Numbered from the stretch's first letter, positions 9,124 through 18,532 are shown. The stretch is 64,000 nucleotides of DNA from Kordiimonas sp. SCSIO 12610 (GCF_024398015.1 NZ_CP073747.1:3407001-3471000), one strand, 5' to 3'. Made by a program: numbers and translations. Notes: generated by a model from the letters alone, not told the origin.

Positions 9124-10746
9124 TTACGTTTCCGCAGCGGGAATTTGTACGGTAAAGCGCGCACCTAATATTTCGTTCGCACTACCACGCCTATTTTCGG
9201 CTGAGATACGCCCTCCATGAGCTTCAATCACTTGTTTTGATATGGCAAGCCCCAATCCCGAATGATTTCCAAACGCCTCATTATCTGGTCTTTCGGAGTA
9301 GAACCGTTTGAAGATTTTTTGCTCAGCGCCATCTGGTAATCCCGGTCCATCATCGTCAACCATTAACGTAACATACTTATTTTTGCTGGTTATCGATATT
9401 CGAACAGAACCACCTTCAGGACTGAAGCTAATGGCGTTGTCAATTAAGTTTCTCCAAACTTGCCCCAATCGGGCCTCAATACCTTTAACACGGAATATGC
9501 GATCGCTAAATTCACCTGCTCGAACCTGAATATCTCGCGGGATATTCATCGTACTATAAGCATCCAACAAGGTTGTCATCATAGCACCAAGGTCAAATAT
9601 TTCCATTTTCCCCCGGGTAAGTTCAGCGTCCAACCTCGACGCATCCGAGATATCACTAATTAATCTGTCAACTCGCTTTACATCCTCAGCGAGAATAGCA
9701 AACAAACGCTTTTGAACATCTGGTTTATCCGTCATCTGCAACGTTTCCAGTGCACTCCGCATACTTGAGAGAGGGTTCTTAATCTCATGCGCTACATCAG
9801 CTGCAAATCGCTCAACAGCATCAATCTGATTATAAAGTGCACGCGTCATATCTGATAAAGATCTTGATAGATCACCGATCTCATCCAGACGCTCTGCAAA
9901 TTCTGGTATGCGTTCCTCCCTCCCGATTCCACGGCGAACACGTTCCGCCGAACGGGCTAACACTCGAATAGGGCGAACAAGTGTTCTGCCGAGGAAGAAC
10001 GAGAGGAGAAGCGTGATCGTAAAGGCACCAGCAAACACTTGCACGGTCAATAACTGCTCAGACCTGACGATCGCTTCGATATCTTCTGTTTGTCCTGTTA
10101 ACAATAAAACACCAAGAACGCGTCTAAAACGCTGCACAGGAACAGCAACATTCACAACATACTGACCATCCTCACGGACACGTATCTGACTTTTTTCGAC
10201 ACCTTCAATTGCGTTCAAAACCTCGACAAAATCAATGGCCCGCATGCCCGGGCGATCAACACTTAGCGGAGCCTCCGGTTTTCGAGTAAAAACATTTAAG
10301 ACATCGAGAATAGTTTCTTCGATTTGATATTTGAGCGATTCTTCGCCGTCAAATGCACCCAAAGGTTCTTCCACAAGGCGTTTATCGCCTGCGAGAAAAC
10401 GACTATCGACCAGAAGCCCACCCTCAAAAGAAAACAACCTGGCCCTTAGTTCCGTTGGGCCAACAAGACGCGTCAAAATATTTCGGGCTGCCGGTAAATC
10501 AATCTCTGACGCTTCGGGCCCTCCGGATGCAGACTCGCCAACCGCACCTGCAATAATTTTAGCCTGAATTAACAGAGCCGATGTGCGTGCTTCGATTAAA
10601 TTGTCACGAAATTGGTTTAGGTAAAGAACACCACCAACCAAAATAATAAGGGCGATCGCATTAACGACCATGATCCTTACCATCAAAGGGGAAAGACCAC
10701 GGGTATAATGGCGCGGTTGGACCGATGCGTTATGATATTCACTCAT
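9124..10746 (-). CDS. chvG: ChvG-type sensor histidine kinase
   Basis: A 540-residue inner-membrane kinase. Segments: N-terminal cytoplasmic tail, transmembrane helix about 22-44, periplasmic sensor domain about 45-225, second helix about 228-250, HAMP linker, then HisKA with phosphoacceptor His320 in DVAHEIKNPLSS and a complete HATPase (N-box NLIDNAISFS, DDDGPGLP, GLGLAI). ChvG/ExoS senses acid or envelope stress and phosphorylates ChvI; in Rhizobiales ExoR represses it from the periplasm, but no exoR is here. chvI lies 107 bases upstream and hprK follows directly. Confidence 0.93.
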   Translation of the reverse strand: MSEYHNASVQPRHYTRGLSPLMVRIMVVNAIALIILVGGVLYLNQFRDNLIEARTSALLIQAKIIAGAVGESASGGPEASEIDLPAARNILTRLVGPTELRARLFSFEGGLLVDSRFLAGDKRLVEEPLGAFDGEESLKYQIEETILDVLNVFTRKPEAPLSVDRPGMRAIDFVEVLNAIEGVEKSQIRVREDGQYVVNVAVPVQRFRRVLGVLLLTGQTEDIEAIVRSEQLLTVQVFAGAFTITLLLSFFLGRTLVRPIRVLARSAERVRRGIGREERIPEFAERLDEIGDLSRSLSDMTRALYNQIDAVERFAADVAHEIKNPLSSMRSALETLQMTDKPDVQKRLFAILAEDVKRVDRLISDISDASRLDAELTRGKMEIFDLGAMMTTLLDAYSTMNIPRDIQVRAGEFSDRIFRVKGIEARLGQVWRNLIDNAISFSPEGGSVRISITSKNKYVTLMVDDDGPGLPDGAEQKIFKRFYSERPDNEAFGNHSGLGLAISKQVIEAHGGRISAENRRGSANEILGARFTVQIPAAET

Positions 10747-10794
10747 TGCGCACTGATCCTGTCCATAACCGATTTGAAATGATAAATTCCATAC

Positions 10795-10827
10795 ACATGT
10801 CAGTAAATTTTATCTCTACTGACATGT
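10795..10827. repeat. Perfect inverted repeat between chvI and chvG
   Basis: ACATGTCAGTA at 10795-10805 is matched exactly by TACTGACATGT at 10817-10827 around an 11-base loop. On the minus strand it would form a stable hairpin in the chvI-chvG messenger. There is no U-run directly after it, so it is not a typical terminator; it may be a processing or stabilising element, or a protein site. Confidence 0.6.
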
Positions 10828-10853
10828 TAGTGAAAATTCCATTTTATGAAAGA

Positions 10854-11561
10854 TTAATCTTCCTTAAAACGGTAACCGACGCCGTAAAGCGTTTCAATCC
10901 CGATAAAATCGGAGTCAGTCATTCTGAATTTTCTACGCAGTCGTTTTATATGGCTATCAATCGTTCTATCATCCACATAAACATCATCTGAGTATGCGGC
11001 GTCCATCAATTGATCCCGGCTTTTTACATGCCCCGGATGGATAGCCAAGGTTTGCAGAATCAAGAACTCGGTAACGGTAAGCGTAACATCATTACCTTTC
11101 CATGTGACCCGGTGCCTGACAGGATCTAGCGTAAGGTGGCCACGCTCTAAAATTTCGTCTTCATCCTTAACTTCTTCAACAGCAGTTACTTGCCGCATTT
11201 CTGTACGGCGCAATAAGGCTCTGATCCTCTCGATCAACAGACGCTGTGAAAAAGGTTTTCCAATATAATCGTCTGCTCCCATGCGTAGCCCTAATAACTG
11301 ATCAATTTCCTCATCTTTTGATGTTAGAAAAATGACCGGCATCATTGTCACTTCCCGCAACCGGCGCAACAGTTCCATACCATCCATGCGCGGCATCTTA
11401 ACATCCAATACAGCGAGGTCCGCTGGGTTCTTCGAAAGCGCTTCCCAAGCCTTCTGGCCATCAGGATAAGTCCGGACGCGAAAACCTTCGGATTCAAGAG
11501 CAATCGTAACCGAAGTTAAGATGTTACGATCATCATCTACGAGTGCGATCGAAGCTGTCAT
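10854..11561 (-). CDS. chvI: ChvI-type response regulator
   Basis: A 235-residue OmpR-family regulator. The receiver domain (about 1-120) has the acidic pocket VDDD and phosphoacceptor Asp53 in [10 protein letters not shown], plus conserved Thr and Lys (FLTSKDE, IGKPFS). The winged helix (about 135-233) ends [19 protein letters not shown] and LYGVGYRF. ChvI answers to ChvG and controls envelope, exopolysaccharide and acid-stress genes in relatives. AGAGGAT lies six bases before the ATG. pckA diverges from it, as in Rhizobiales. Confidence 0.95.
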   Translation of the reverse strand: MTASIALVDDDRNILTSVTIALESEGFRVRTYPDGQKAWEALSKNPADLAVLDVKMPRMDGMELLRRLREVTMMPVIFLTSKDEEIDQLLGLRMGADDYIGKPFSQRLLIERIRALLRRTEMRQVTAVEEVKDEDEILERGHLTLDPVRHRVTWKGNDVTLTVTEFLILQTLAIHPGHVKSRDQLMDAAYSDDVYVDDRTIDSHIKRLRRKFRMTDSDFIGIETLYGVGYRFKED

Positions 11562-11840
11562 ATATCAATCCTCTATATGAAATTGGCATCGTTGAACATT
11601 AGCATAGGCTAATAAACTATATATGAAAATGACTTAAGGTCGATTTAAGACAAAAACATGGCAAATTCGTGCCCTCTAAATGGCAGCGCTGTCATAATAA
11701 ATATATGAAACTATTGAGTAATATCAACAGATTCATATTGATTTCCCAGCCATTTTCCGCAAGGTTAGCGCCACATTCAAAAGGCGAGCAGAATATATAG
11801 ACGCTTCCTACTGACAGAAACCCATCCGGAGGGCTTGACG
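11562..11840. promoter_or_regulatory. Divergent chvI-pckA regulatory interval with repeated TATATGAAA
   Basis: The nonamer TATATGAAA occurs three times on the plus strand, at 11574-11582, 11620-11628 and 11702-11710. Also present are the short inverted repeats ATTAGC/GCTAAT (11598-11613) and CTTAA/TTAAG (about 11633-11649). Promoters for both genes must lie here. Whether ChvI binds the repeats is not known from the sequence. Confidence 0.45.
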
Positions 11841-13445
11841 TTGAAATCGACCGACGCAGTTAAAAGTAACTTTTCACTCGAAAATCAAGGTATCACAGGT
11901 GTCGCCAATCAATATTGGAACCTAAACACTCCTCAATTGTACGAAGAAGCTATCCGTCGCGGTGAAGGACAGATCGCCAAAGACGGCCCGCTTGTTGTTA
12001 AAACTGGCAAACACACTGGCCGTTCAGCGAATGACAAATTCACTGTCCGCGATGAAACCACTGAAAACACTGTATGGTGGGGTGATGTAAACCGCGACAT
12101 AAGTAGCGAGCAATTTGACGCCATTCACAACACATTCCTTGAGCACATTAAAGAAAAGGATGTATTTGTTCAGGATTTGTGGGGCGGATCTGATCCAGAC
12201 CACCGTGTTGCCGTTCGGACAATTGGTGAATACGCATGGCACAGCCTGTTTTGCCGGACAATGTTGGTCAGACCAGAAATCGAAGAACTGGCTGACTTTA
12301 AACCACAATTCACGATCATTAACCTGCCAAGCTTCAAAGCTGACCCTGCAACAATGGGTACGCGCTCTGAGACGGTTATCGCCGTTAACTTCGCCAAAGG
12401 TCTCGTCTTAATTGGCGGTACAGAATATGCCGGTGAAAACAAGAAATCAGTGTTCTCTATCCTGAATTATCTGCTTCCTGAAAAAGGCATTATGCCGATG
12501 CATTGCTCAGCAAACATCGGGCCAGAGGGCGATGTTGCCATTTTCTTTGGCCTGTCAGGAACAGGCAAAACTACACTCTCTGCTGACAGCACCCGCACAC
12601 TCATCGGTGATGATGAACATGGCTGGTCTGACGAGAGCGTCTTCAATTTTGAAGGTGGATGCTACGCAAAGATGATTCGCCTATCAGAGGAAGCAGAGCC
12701 GGAAATTTATGCTACAACACGTAAATACGGCACAATCCTCGAGAATGTGGTGATGGATGAAGTCACCCGTGAATTGGATTTGGATGACAATACACTTGCG
12801 GAAAACACACGCGGTGCTTACCCCATTGATTTTATTCCAAACACAAGCGAACACAATCGCGGTGGATTACCCAAAAACATAATCATGCTAACAGCAGATG
12901 CGTTTGGTGTTCTTCCCCCAATTGCACGCCTAACCCCGGAACAAGCCATGTATCACTTCCTGTCCGGCTACACCGCAAAGGTTGCCGGAACAGAGATTGG
13001 CGTTAAAGAACCGCAAGCAACCTTCTCAACTTGTTTTGGTGCCCCGTTTATGCCGCGCCACCCAAGCGTATATGGTAACTTGCTCAGAAAGAAAATTGCA
13101 GAAGGCGGTGTGAACTGCTGGCTTGTAAATACTGGCTGGACAGGCGGTGAATATGGAACTGGAAACCGTATGCCGATCAAGGCAACACGTGCGCTCCTGC
13201 ATGCCGCTCTTGATGGCAGCCTGAATAACGCGCCAATGCGGGTTGACCCATATTTTGGCTTTGAAGTACCAACGGAAGTGCCGGGCGTTGACACAGGTAT
13301 TTTGAATCCACGGGATACATGGGCAGATAAAGATGCCTATGACGCCAAAGCGGAATACCTGGTCGGCTTGTTTGTCGATAACTTTAAGACCTTTATCGAC
13401 CACGTGGATGATCAGGTTAAAACGGCTGGCCCGAAAGCTTCCTAA
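11841..13445 (+). CDS. pckA: Phosphoenolpyruvate carboxykinase (ATP)
   Basis: A roughly 534-residue ATP-type PEPCK turning oxaloacetate into phosphoenolpyruvate, the entry to gluconeogenesis. The kinase loop [13 protein letters not shown] lies near residue 245, and [16 protein letters not shown] and [20 protein letters not shown] are family blocks. Two in-frame TTG codons lie at 11835 and 11841. The ribosome binding site CGGAGGG at 11827-11833 is only about two bases from the first but about eight from the second, so I chose 11841. There is no ATG near. A strong terminator follows. Confidence 0.95.
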   Translation: MKSTDAVKSNFSLENQGITGVANQYWNLNTPQLYEEAIRRGEGQIAKDGPLVVKTGKHTGRSANDKFTVRDETTENTVWWGDVNRDISSEQFDAIHNTFLEHIKEKDVFVQDLWGGSDPDHRVAVRTIGEYAWHSLFCRTMLVRPEIEELADFKPQFTIINLPSFKADPATMGTRSETVIAVNFAKGLVLIGGTEYAGENKKSVFSILNYLLPEKGIMPMHCSANIGPEGDVAIFFGLSGTGKTTLSADSTRTLIGDDEHGWSDESVFNFEGGCYAKMIRLSEEAEPEIYATTRKYGTILENVVMDEVTRELDLDDNTLAENTRGAYPIDFIPNTSEHNRGGLPKNIIMLTADAFGVLPPIARLTPEQAMYHFLSGYTAKVAGTEIGVKEPQATFSTCFGAPFMPRHPSVYGNLLRKKIAEGGVNCWLVNTGWTGGEYGTGNRMPIKATRALLHAALDGSLNNAPMRVDPYFGFEVPTEVPGVDTGILNPRDTWADKDAYDAKAEYLVGLFVDNFKTFIDHVDDQVKTAGPKAS

Positions 13446-13467
13446 CCAAAGGTAATTGAAACATTTA

Positions 13468-13500
13468 AAAGGCGTGTAATCAGTATTACACGCCTTTATC
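13468..13500. terminator. Terminator between pckA and tag
   Basis: A perfect 13-base-pair stem with AAAGGCGTGTAAT as left arm, loop CAGT, matched by ATTACACGCCTTT. T-rich tails on both strands (CCTTTATC on plus, CCTTTTAAA on minus) suit a bidirectional terminator between the convergent genes. Confidence 0.85.
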
Positions 13501-13533
13501 TTGTATATCGACTACCCGTTCCTAATACCCACC

Positions 13534-14202
13534 CTAGCCAACACTCAGTGCTAAAATTCTCGAAATATGCGCATATGGCCTGCCACTCTCAAGATGCCAG
13601 ATATTAAATGCATCCTGAACTTTCCGCATCGCGCCCTTTGACGTTGGTTTTTTGTCAACCACACCTTCACGTATCAAGGCTTTCGTTACATCCTCTGACA
13701 AGACAAATCCGTCTTTTCCTATAAACCTTAAGAACAACTGTGCGGTAGCACCGCCCAATCTACTCCCCCTTTTCTTGAGCATGTCAAGAAGCCCAATAAA
13801 ATCGGTCATTTCCCATTCAGCAATACATTTTGCGGCAGAACCATATTCATCCTGAAGATCACAGACTAAGGACGCATTCTCGCGCACTGTCACAATCTTC
13901 ATGCCGTTGCGAACAATCCTCGTATCCTTCAAGAGGCTATCCAAATCATCATCTGACATAAATTTCCAACGAACCGGATCAAATCTTTCAAAAGCGGCTT
14001 CAAACCCGTCCCACTTGCTATCAATCACCTTCCAGCTAAATCCAGCCTTGAAAATCGCCTTTGTCATTTCAGAGAGAATTCTATCATCCGTGCGCAAGAG
14101 GAGGTCTTCATTAGATTTAATTTCAGGCATTAGGGATTGAACAACGTCAATACTTCCTTTGTGCAGAGCCGCCATATCATAGATAGCTTCAAATTTATTC
14201 AT
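13534..14202 (-). CDS. DNA-3-methyladenine glycosylase I family protein
   Basis: A 222-residue protein of the Tag-related family that removes alkylated adenine from DNA. Helical blocks include KAGFSWKVIDSKWDGFEAAFERFDP, GSRLGGATAQLFLRFIGKD and LIREGVVDKKPTSKGAM. It lacks the N-terminal Cys and C-terminal His/Cys zinc ligands of E. coli Tag, as I recall is usual for this alphaproteobacterial branch, so activity on 3-methyladenine is inferred from fold and family. A strong AGGAGG precedes the ATG. It converges on pckA and diverges from the J-domain gene. Confidence 0.78.
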   Translation of the reverse strand: MNKFEAIYDMAALHKGSIDVVQSLMPEIKSNEDLLLRTDDRILSEMTKAIFKAGFSWKVIDSKWDGFEAAFERFDPVRWKFMSDDDLDSLLKDTRIVRNGMKIVTVRENASLVCDLQDEYGSAAKCIAEWEMTDFIGLLDMLKKRGSRLGGATAQLFLRFIGKDGFVLSEDVTKALIREGVVDKKPTSKGAMRKVQDAFNIWHLESGRPYAHISRILALSVG

Positions 14203-14304
14203 GTGCCCCTCCTGCTCTTATGCTATAATTTTCTCATGTCTGGACGAGTATATTTTTATGGTGTAAAGCACTGCACCGATGGATATGTTTTTCAAGAGTA
14301 ACAC

Positions 14305-14820
14305 ATGCCAAGTGACATTAAAAATTTCGGGTTCCCCCGATGGGGTGAATATGGCCGCGAACGCGAAGCCGAAATTGTGAGAATGTGCGATTATGCCGGA
14401 TGTAATGAAAAGGGTGAGCATCCAGCCCCCAAATCCCCCGGCTCCAATGAACGCTGGTATTTTTGTCGAAGCCACGCGGCCGAATATAATCGGAACTGGG
14501 ATTTCTTTCAGGGTATGAGCGACGAAGAAGCCATGCGCCACATGAACGACACGAGCGAGTCTGCCGACGCATTTGCACATGCACGCACCTACGAATGGGG
14601 CGGCGGACTTGATGATGACGGTTTTTCTTCAACCGAGAACAGGGCGTTTGACACGCTGGAACTTGATAACACGGCTAGTCAGGAAGACATCAAACGACAG
14701 TTTCGTAAACTCGCAAAAATTTACCACCCAGATGCCAACCCAGGCGACCCTGCTGCTGCTGAAAGATTTCAAGAAATTCAAGCGGCTTATGACCTATTGA
14801 AAGAACGCCCTGTCTTTTAA
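14305..14820 (+). CDS. J-domain protein with N-terminal cysteine motif
   Basis: 171 residues. The C-terminal 60 form a J domain with the HPD tripeptide in KLAKIYHPDANPGD, the part that stimulates DnaK ATPase. The N-terminal half has Cys/His pairs (CDYAGCNEKGEHPAPKS, WYFCRSHAAEYN) and WDFFQGMSDEEAM, seen in a conserved alphaproteobacterial J-protein family. It is not DnaJ itself: no G/F region or zinc-finger repeats. The client is unknown. Confidence 0.88.
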   Translation: MPSDIKNFGFPRWGEYGREREAEIVRMCDYAGCNEKGEHPAPKSPGSNERWYFCRSHAAEYNRNWDFFQGMSDEEAMRHMNDTSESADAFAHARTYEWGGGLDDDGFSSTENRAFDTLELDNTASQEDIKRQFRKLAKIYHPDANPGDPAAAERFQEIQAAYDLLKERPVF

Positions 14821-14854
14821 ATACCGGCAATACCCGAAGGTTTTGCAACGCCGA

Positions 14855-15163
14855 TCAGCGGTGTTGCGGATCAATATCTTTTATATTTCCCGCAAATTTT
14901 TTATGCTGCGCGACATCAACAGGCTTATGTACGCGCTCTAAATTCGGGAGTTGATGATCCCTAGACACACCTTTCCGCCATTCCTGCCGAGGTCGAATAG
15001 GGCGCTTTACAAACCCACCGCCGCAATTAGGGCAAACATTTTCGAGAACAGCGTCTACACAATCAATGCAAAACGTACACTCATAAGAGCAGATCATTGC
15101 CTCACCACTATCGGTTGGCAGGTTTTTATCGCAATGTTCGCAGTTTGGTCGTAGTTGAAGCAT
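14855..15163 (-). CDS. DUF1272-type zinc-ribbon protein
   Basis: About 102 residues. The start MLQLRPNCEHCDKNLP and the paired cysteines CEHC, CSYEC, CIDC and CPNC followed by GGGFVKRPIRP match the small DUF1272 family, presumed to bind zinc. The C-terminal 40 residues, rich in charged residues, extend beyond the domain. I chose the ATG at 15163 because AAGGGGCG sits six bases upstream; an in-frame start at 15184 would add seven residues. Function unknown. Confidence 0.82.
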   Translation of the reverse strand: MLQLRPNCEHCDKNLPTDSGEAMICSYECTFCIDCVDAVLENVCPNCGGGFVKRPIRPRQEWRKGVSRDHQLPNLERVHKPVDVAQHKKFAGNIKDIDPQHR

Positions 15164-15315
15164 AGACGCCCCTTGCACTATCACAGTGAATTCATTGATA
15201 TTCTACGCAGGAATCGCCGTAAAATACACCAGTTATTAACCTTATTTCTTTACTGATTGATTGTAATCGGTAATAGAAAGAAACTATATTATAACAATAG
15301 CTTAAAGGGCCTAAA

Positions 15316-16065
15316 ATGATTAAACTCATCATTTCATCGGCAATCACTGTATCTTTGATATTTTTATCTACAAATACAGTTGCACAAGATGCATGGTCCT
15401 ATGAAGGAAATACCGGACCGGATAACTGGGGCAATTTATCCCCCGACTATAAACTATGCAGCGCTGGCCAATACCAATCCCCAATAAACATCGAGGGTAC
15501 TGATCCTGCAATCCTGCATGATTTGCAACTAAACTATAATGTTCATCCAGTTGACCTGCGCCACCACGGCAAACATATCGTTCAGAATTATAGCAACCAA
15601 AGTGTTTTGAATGTTGGTGCCAGCGCGTATGAACTCAAAACCTTGACGTTCAAGAGCCCTGCCGAACACACTATTGCTGGTAATCGCTATCCGCTCGAAA
15701 TCCAATTAACTCATCAAAATAAAAATGGCGAAGTCGCAATCCTAAGTATTTTTGGTGCAACAGGTTCCGAAAATCTTGCCCTTAATGAGATTATAGCCAA
15801 TCTTCCACTTGAAGCAGGACAAACAAGCAAGAATGATAAAGTGGTTTTCAACGCCCGTGATCTGACGCCGCACAATAAGGCCTATTATCGATATAATGGA
15901 TCCTTGACGACACCGCCCTGCACTGAAGGGGTGAATTGGTATATTCTCAAAACACCTATCGAGGCTTCCCCCCAGCAAATTAACATGCTGAATGCATTAA
16001 GCGGTAATAACGCAAGACCCGTAAACACGCGCAACCACCGTATTATTTTGGATACCAATCAATAA
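15316..16065 (+). CDS. Exported alpha-carbonic-anhydrase-like protein lacking the zinc ligands
   Basis: 249 residues with a signal peptide (about 1-23, ending NTVAQ). The alpha carbonic anhydrase fold is clear: WGNLSPDYKLCSAGQYQSPINI, the SPAEHTIAGNRYP block, and NGSLTTPPCTEGVNW near the C-terminus. But the three histidines that bind zinc (94, 96 and 119 in human CA II) are replaced: the QFHFH-type motif reads TLTFK, with Thr111 and Lys113, and the E-x-H strand reads EIQ, with Gln130. Catalysis by the known mechanism should be impossible. The protein is likely periplasmic with a binding or structural role. A SPOR lipoprotein gene starts 13 bases downstream. Confidence 0.88.
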   Translation: MIKLIISSAITVSLIFLSTNTVAQDAWSYEGNTGPDNWGNLSPDYKLCSAGQYQSPINIEGTDPAILHDLQLNYNVHPVDLRHHGKHIVQNYSNQSVLNVGASAYELKTLTFKSPAEHTIAGNRYPLEIQLTHQNKNGEVAILSIFGATGSENLALNEIIANLPLEAGQTSKNDKVVFNARDLTPHNKAYYRYNGSLTTPPCTEGVNWYILKTPIEASPQQINMLNALSGNNARPVNTRNHRIILDTNQ

Positions 16066-16078
16066 ACTGGAACTTACA

Positions 16079-16957
16079 ATGAAACGCCTAAAATCCAGTT
16101 CACTGATGATATCGTGTGTTATTATTCTGTCCGCATGCGGTGCTGGCAACAGCCTAGACACAACAAACATCAACGACCCTGACACCTTAGGGGCAAATGA
16201 AGTGGTGACTTTAGGCCCCATAGAAACGGCCATTTGCGAAAATCGTCCAGAGGGTGTCCCTTCAATCCTTAGTCAATTCCAGTCCTTTCAAACATATGAT
16301 CGTTTTCTTAGTGCCTACGCCTATGAACTGGATGGCCATCCGATAAGGGCAAAGGCGATTTATACGTCACTTGACAAAACCACTTTGGATGACACAGCCG
16401 TCTCGTTAACTTGTGGCAACACAAAACATTTCGAAGGCACAATACGTGCCATCATTACCATGCGCCTCAGCGCTATTGATAGCCAATTGAAATCACTCGG
16501 CGTCAATTTTGTTGGTCCGCTTAAACCGTTGCATGCGGGACTAGCAGCCGCACCGCGTCAACCTATTCAAATAGTGCAAACACCTACTCCAGAGCCAATA
16601 GTGAGAAAGGCCGCCGAGAAACCAAAGGCGATCAAACCCAACGACAAACCATCGCAAGCCAATCCTTTCTTTAAACCACTTGAGGTTACTTTGCCTGAAA
16701 GTGTAAATGCGAATGGTCGATGGTTTTCCCATATCGCCTCCTACGGCACACTAGAAAACGCAAATTCATATCGCAGCAGGTTAGAGGACAAATATCCGGC
16801 ACTTGTCGGTCACATTCAAGACTGGCAAGTCACCGCGAAAAACGGAACCGCGTGGAGGCTCGGTGTCCGCGTTAATGAATGGTCTGACGCGGATCGCTTG
16901 TGTGTGATCATTCGTTCTAAAGAAGAATACTGCCGCGTCCTCGATACAGCAAAATAA
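16079..16957 (+). CDS. Lipoprotein with C-terminal SPOR-like domain
   Basis: 292 residues. A lipoprotein signal peptide ends in the lipobox LSAC (Cys about residue 20). The middle is unrecognised, with a Pro/Lys-rich linker at about 165-205. The C-terminal 75 residues (RWFSHIASYGTLENANSYRSR to the end) match the SPOR pattern, which binds denuded peptidoglycan glycans at division sites. It probably sits on a membrane facing the wall. The 13-base gap to the carbonic-anhydrase-like gene suggests one messenger. The SPOR call rests on pattern and is not certain. Confidence 0.68.
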   Translation: MKRLKSSSLMISCVIILSACGAGNSLDTTNINDPDTLGANEVVTLGPIETAICENRPEGVPSILSQFQSFQTYDRFLSAYAYELDGHPIRAKAIYTSLDKTTLDDTAVSLTCGNTKHFEGTIRAIITMRLSAIDSQLKSLGVNFVGPLKPLHAGLAAAPRQPIQIVQTPTPEPIVRKAAEKPKAIKPNDKPSQANPFFKPLEVTLPESVNANGRWFSHIASYGTLENANSYRSRLEDKYPALVGHIQDWQVTAKNGTAWRLGVRVNEWSDADRLCVIIRSKEEYCRVLDTAK

Positions 16958-17154
16958 AATTATCAGAACGCTAATGTTTTTAGCATGATCATACCATTTA
17001 GCATGAAATCCGATTTATAACTGGCGAAACGCGGGAAGCGCTTATAGTATGCCACAAAAATTGAATTGGCCTCAGGCCAGTTTAAAAGGTGGGGTAAAAT
17101 CTGGGTTTCTGTTTCCATGACTGTGGAAGCACACTTATAGGGGAGAATATTCTC

Positions 17155-18504
17155 ATGGCGTCTTCTTCAAACGCTCAATGGTCATCACGCTGGGCATTCA
17201 TTATGGCCGCGGTTGGCAGTGCAGTTGGTCTTGGTAATATATGGGGTTTTCCATATGAAGCTGGCCAAGGTGGCGGCGGTGCATTCGTACTGATTTATCT
17301 GTTTTTCGTATTCGTAATTGGTATGCCATTGCTGATCGCTGAATTATCCCTTGGCCGCCGTGGAAGAATGTCCCCAATCGGCTCGATGAAAAAAATCGCC
17401 GAGGAAGAAGGCAAGAGCACCCTTTGGCAACTTATCGGTTGGTCAGGTGTTATTGGTGCCTTTATCGTTATCAGCTTCTATTCCGTAGTAGGCGGCTGGG
17501 TATTGGCATATGTAGTAAAAGCCCTTAGCGGCTTCTCCGGTCTGGCAGCGGACAGTTCAGCAGAGGTCTTCACCTCCTTCATCGCTGATCCATATTTACC
17601 AATTATTTCTCATGCGGCCTTTATGGGCATTACGATATTTATCGTTGCCAAGGGCGTCGAAGGTGGTCTTGAGAAAGCCGTTACCTTCCTAATGCCAGCA
17701 TTATTTGTTTTGCTGGTCGGCCTTGTGATTTATTCGGCGTTCACTGGTGCCTTTGCACAAACCCTGAGTTTCTTATTTGCGCCAGATTTCTCAAAATTAA
17801 CGCTGAATGTCGCGCTTAATGCGTTAGGCCAATCCTTCTTCTCGCTCTCTCTAGCGCTCGGTTCCATTATGACATACGGGGCTTACTTGAAACGTGATGT
17901 GAATATCGGTAAATCAGCCGCCATTATCGCAAGTGCTGATACGGGCGTCGCTGTATTGGCGGGCCTCGCGATTTTCCCGATCGTGTTTGCATATGGTCTT
18001 AATCCAGGTGCAGGGGGCGGTCTTGTATTTATATCGTTGCCGATTGCATTCGGTCAAATGCCGGGCGGTGTCGTGATTGGTACGCTATTCTTTAGCTTGC
18101 TTGCTGTTGCCGCAATCACCAGCGCGATTTCACTATTGGAACCATCTGTATCCTATGTTTCAGAAAAAACAGGTAAAGACCGCAGAAAAGTTGCCGCTAC
18201 AATCGGGTTTGCAGCCTTTATTCTGGGTATATTCTCTTCGCTTGGTCAAAGCGGTAATATTTTGGGTGATGTCTCTATTTTCGGCTACTCTATTATGGAC
18301 GCAAAGGACTCGCTCACCAAAAACTGGATGATGCCACTTGGCGGCATGTTCACTGCCCTATTTGTAGGTTGGTTCGTCAGCAGAAAGTCTATGATGGAAG
18401 AATTAGCCATGAATGATAGCTCATTCAAAATCTGGTACTTCCTTGTGCGGTTTGTGTGCCCTGTCGCAATAGCCGCGGTGTTTATTTCTATCGTATTCCT
18501 GTAA
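17155..18504 (+). CDS. Sodium-dependent transporter, NSS/SNF family
   Basis: A 449-residue inner-membrane symporter of the neurotransmitter:sodium family, with about 11 hydrophobic helices. The first helix holds the family signature WSSRWAFIMAAVGSAVGLGNIWGFPY (sodium and substrate site), and GRRGRMSPIG follows in the first loop. Bacterial members carry amino acids; the substrate here cannot be named. GGGGAG precedes the ATG by ten bases. It stands alone between a 197-base gap and a terminator. Confidence 0.92.
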   Translation: MASSSNAQWSSRWAFIMAAVGSAVGLGNIWGFPYEAGQGGGGAFVLIYLFFVFVIGMPLLIAELSLGRRGRMSPIGSMKKIAEEEGKSTLWQLIGWSGVIGAFIVISFYSVVGGWVLAYVVKALSGFSGLAADSSAEVFTSFIADPYLPIISHAAFMGITIFIVAKGVEGGLEKAVTFLMPALFVLLVGLVIYSAFTGAFAQTLSFLFAPDFSKLTLNVALNALGQSFFSLSLALGSIMTYGAYLKRDVNIGKSAAIIASADTGVAVLAGLAIFPIVFAYGLNPGAGGGLVFISLPIAFGQMPGGVVIGTLFFSLLAVAAITSAISLLEPSVSYVSEKTGKDRRKVAATIGFAAFILGIFSSLGQSGNILGDVSIFGYSIMDAKDSLTKNWMMPLGGMFTALFVGWFVSRKSMMEELAMNDSSFKIWYFLVRFVCPVAIAAVFISIVFL

Positions 18505-18532
18505 GCACCAAACATCTATTACAGTGACAATA

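Noticed and set aside
15250-15273. Imperfect inverted repeat TTACTGATT/AATCGGTAA ahead of the carbonic-anhydrase-like gene
   Set aside because: One mismatch, no second copy seen and no regulator suggested.
17067-17079. TGGCC-TCA-GGCCA hairpin ahead of the NSS transporter
   Set aside because: Only five pairs, no T-run and no known regulator pattern.
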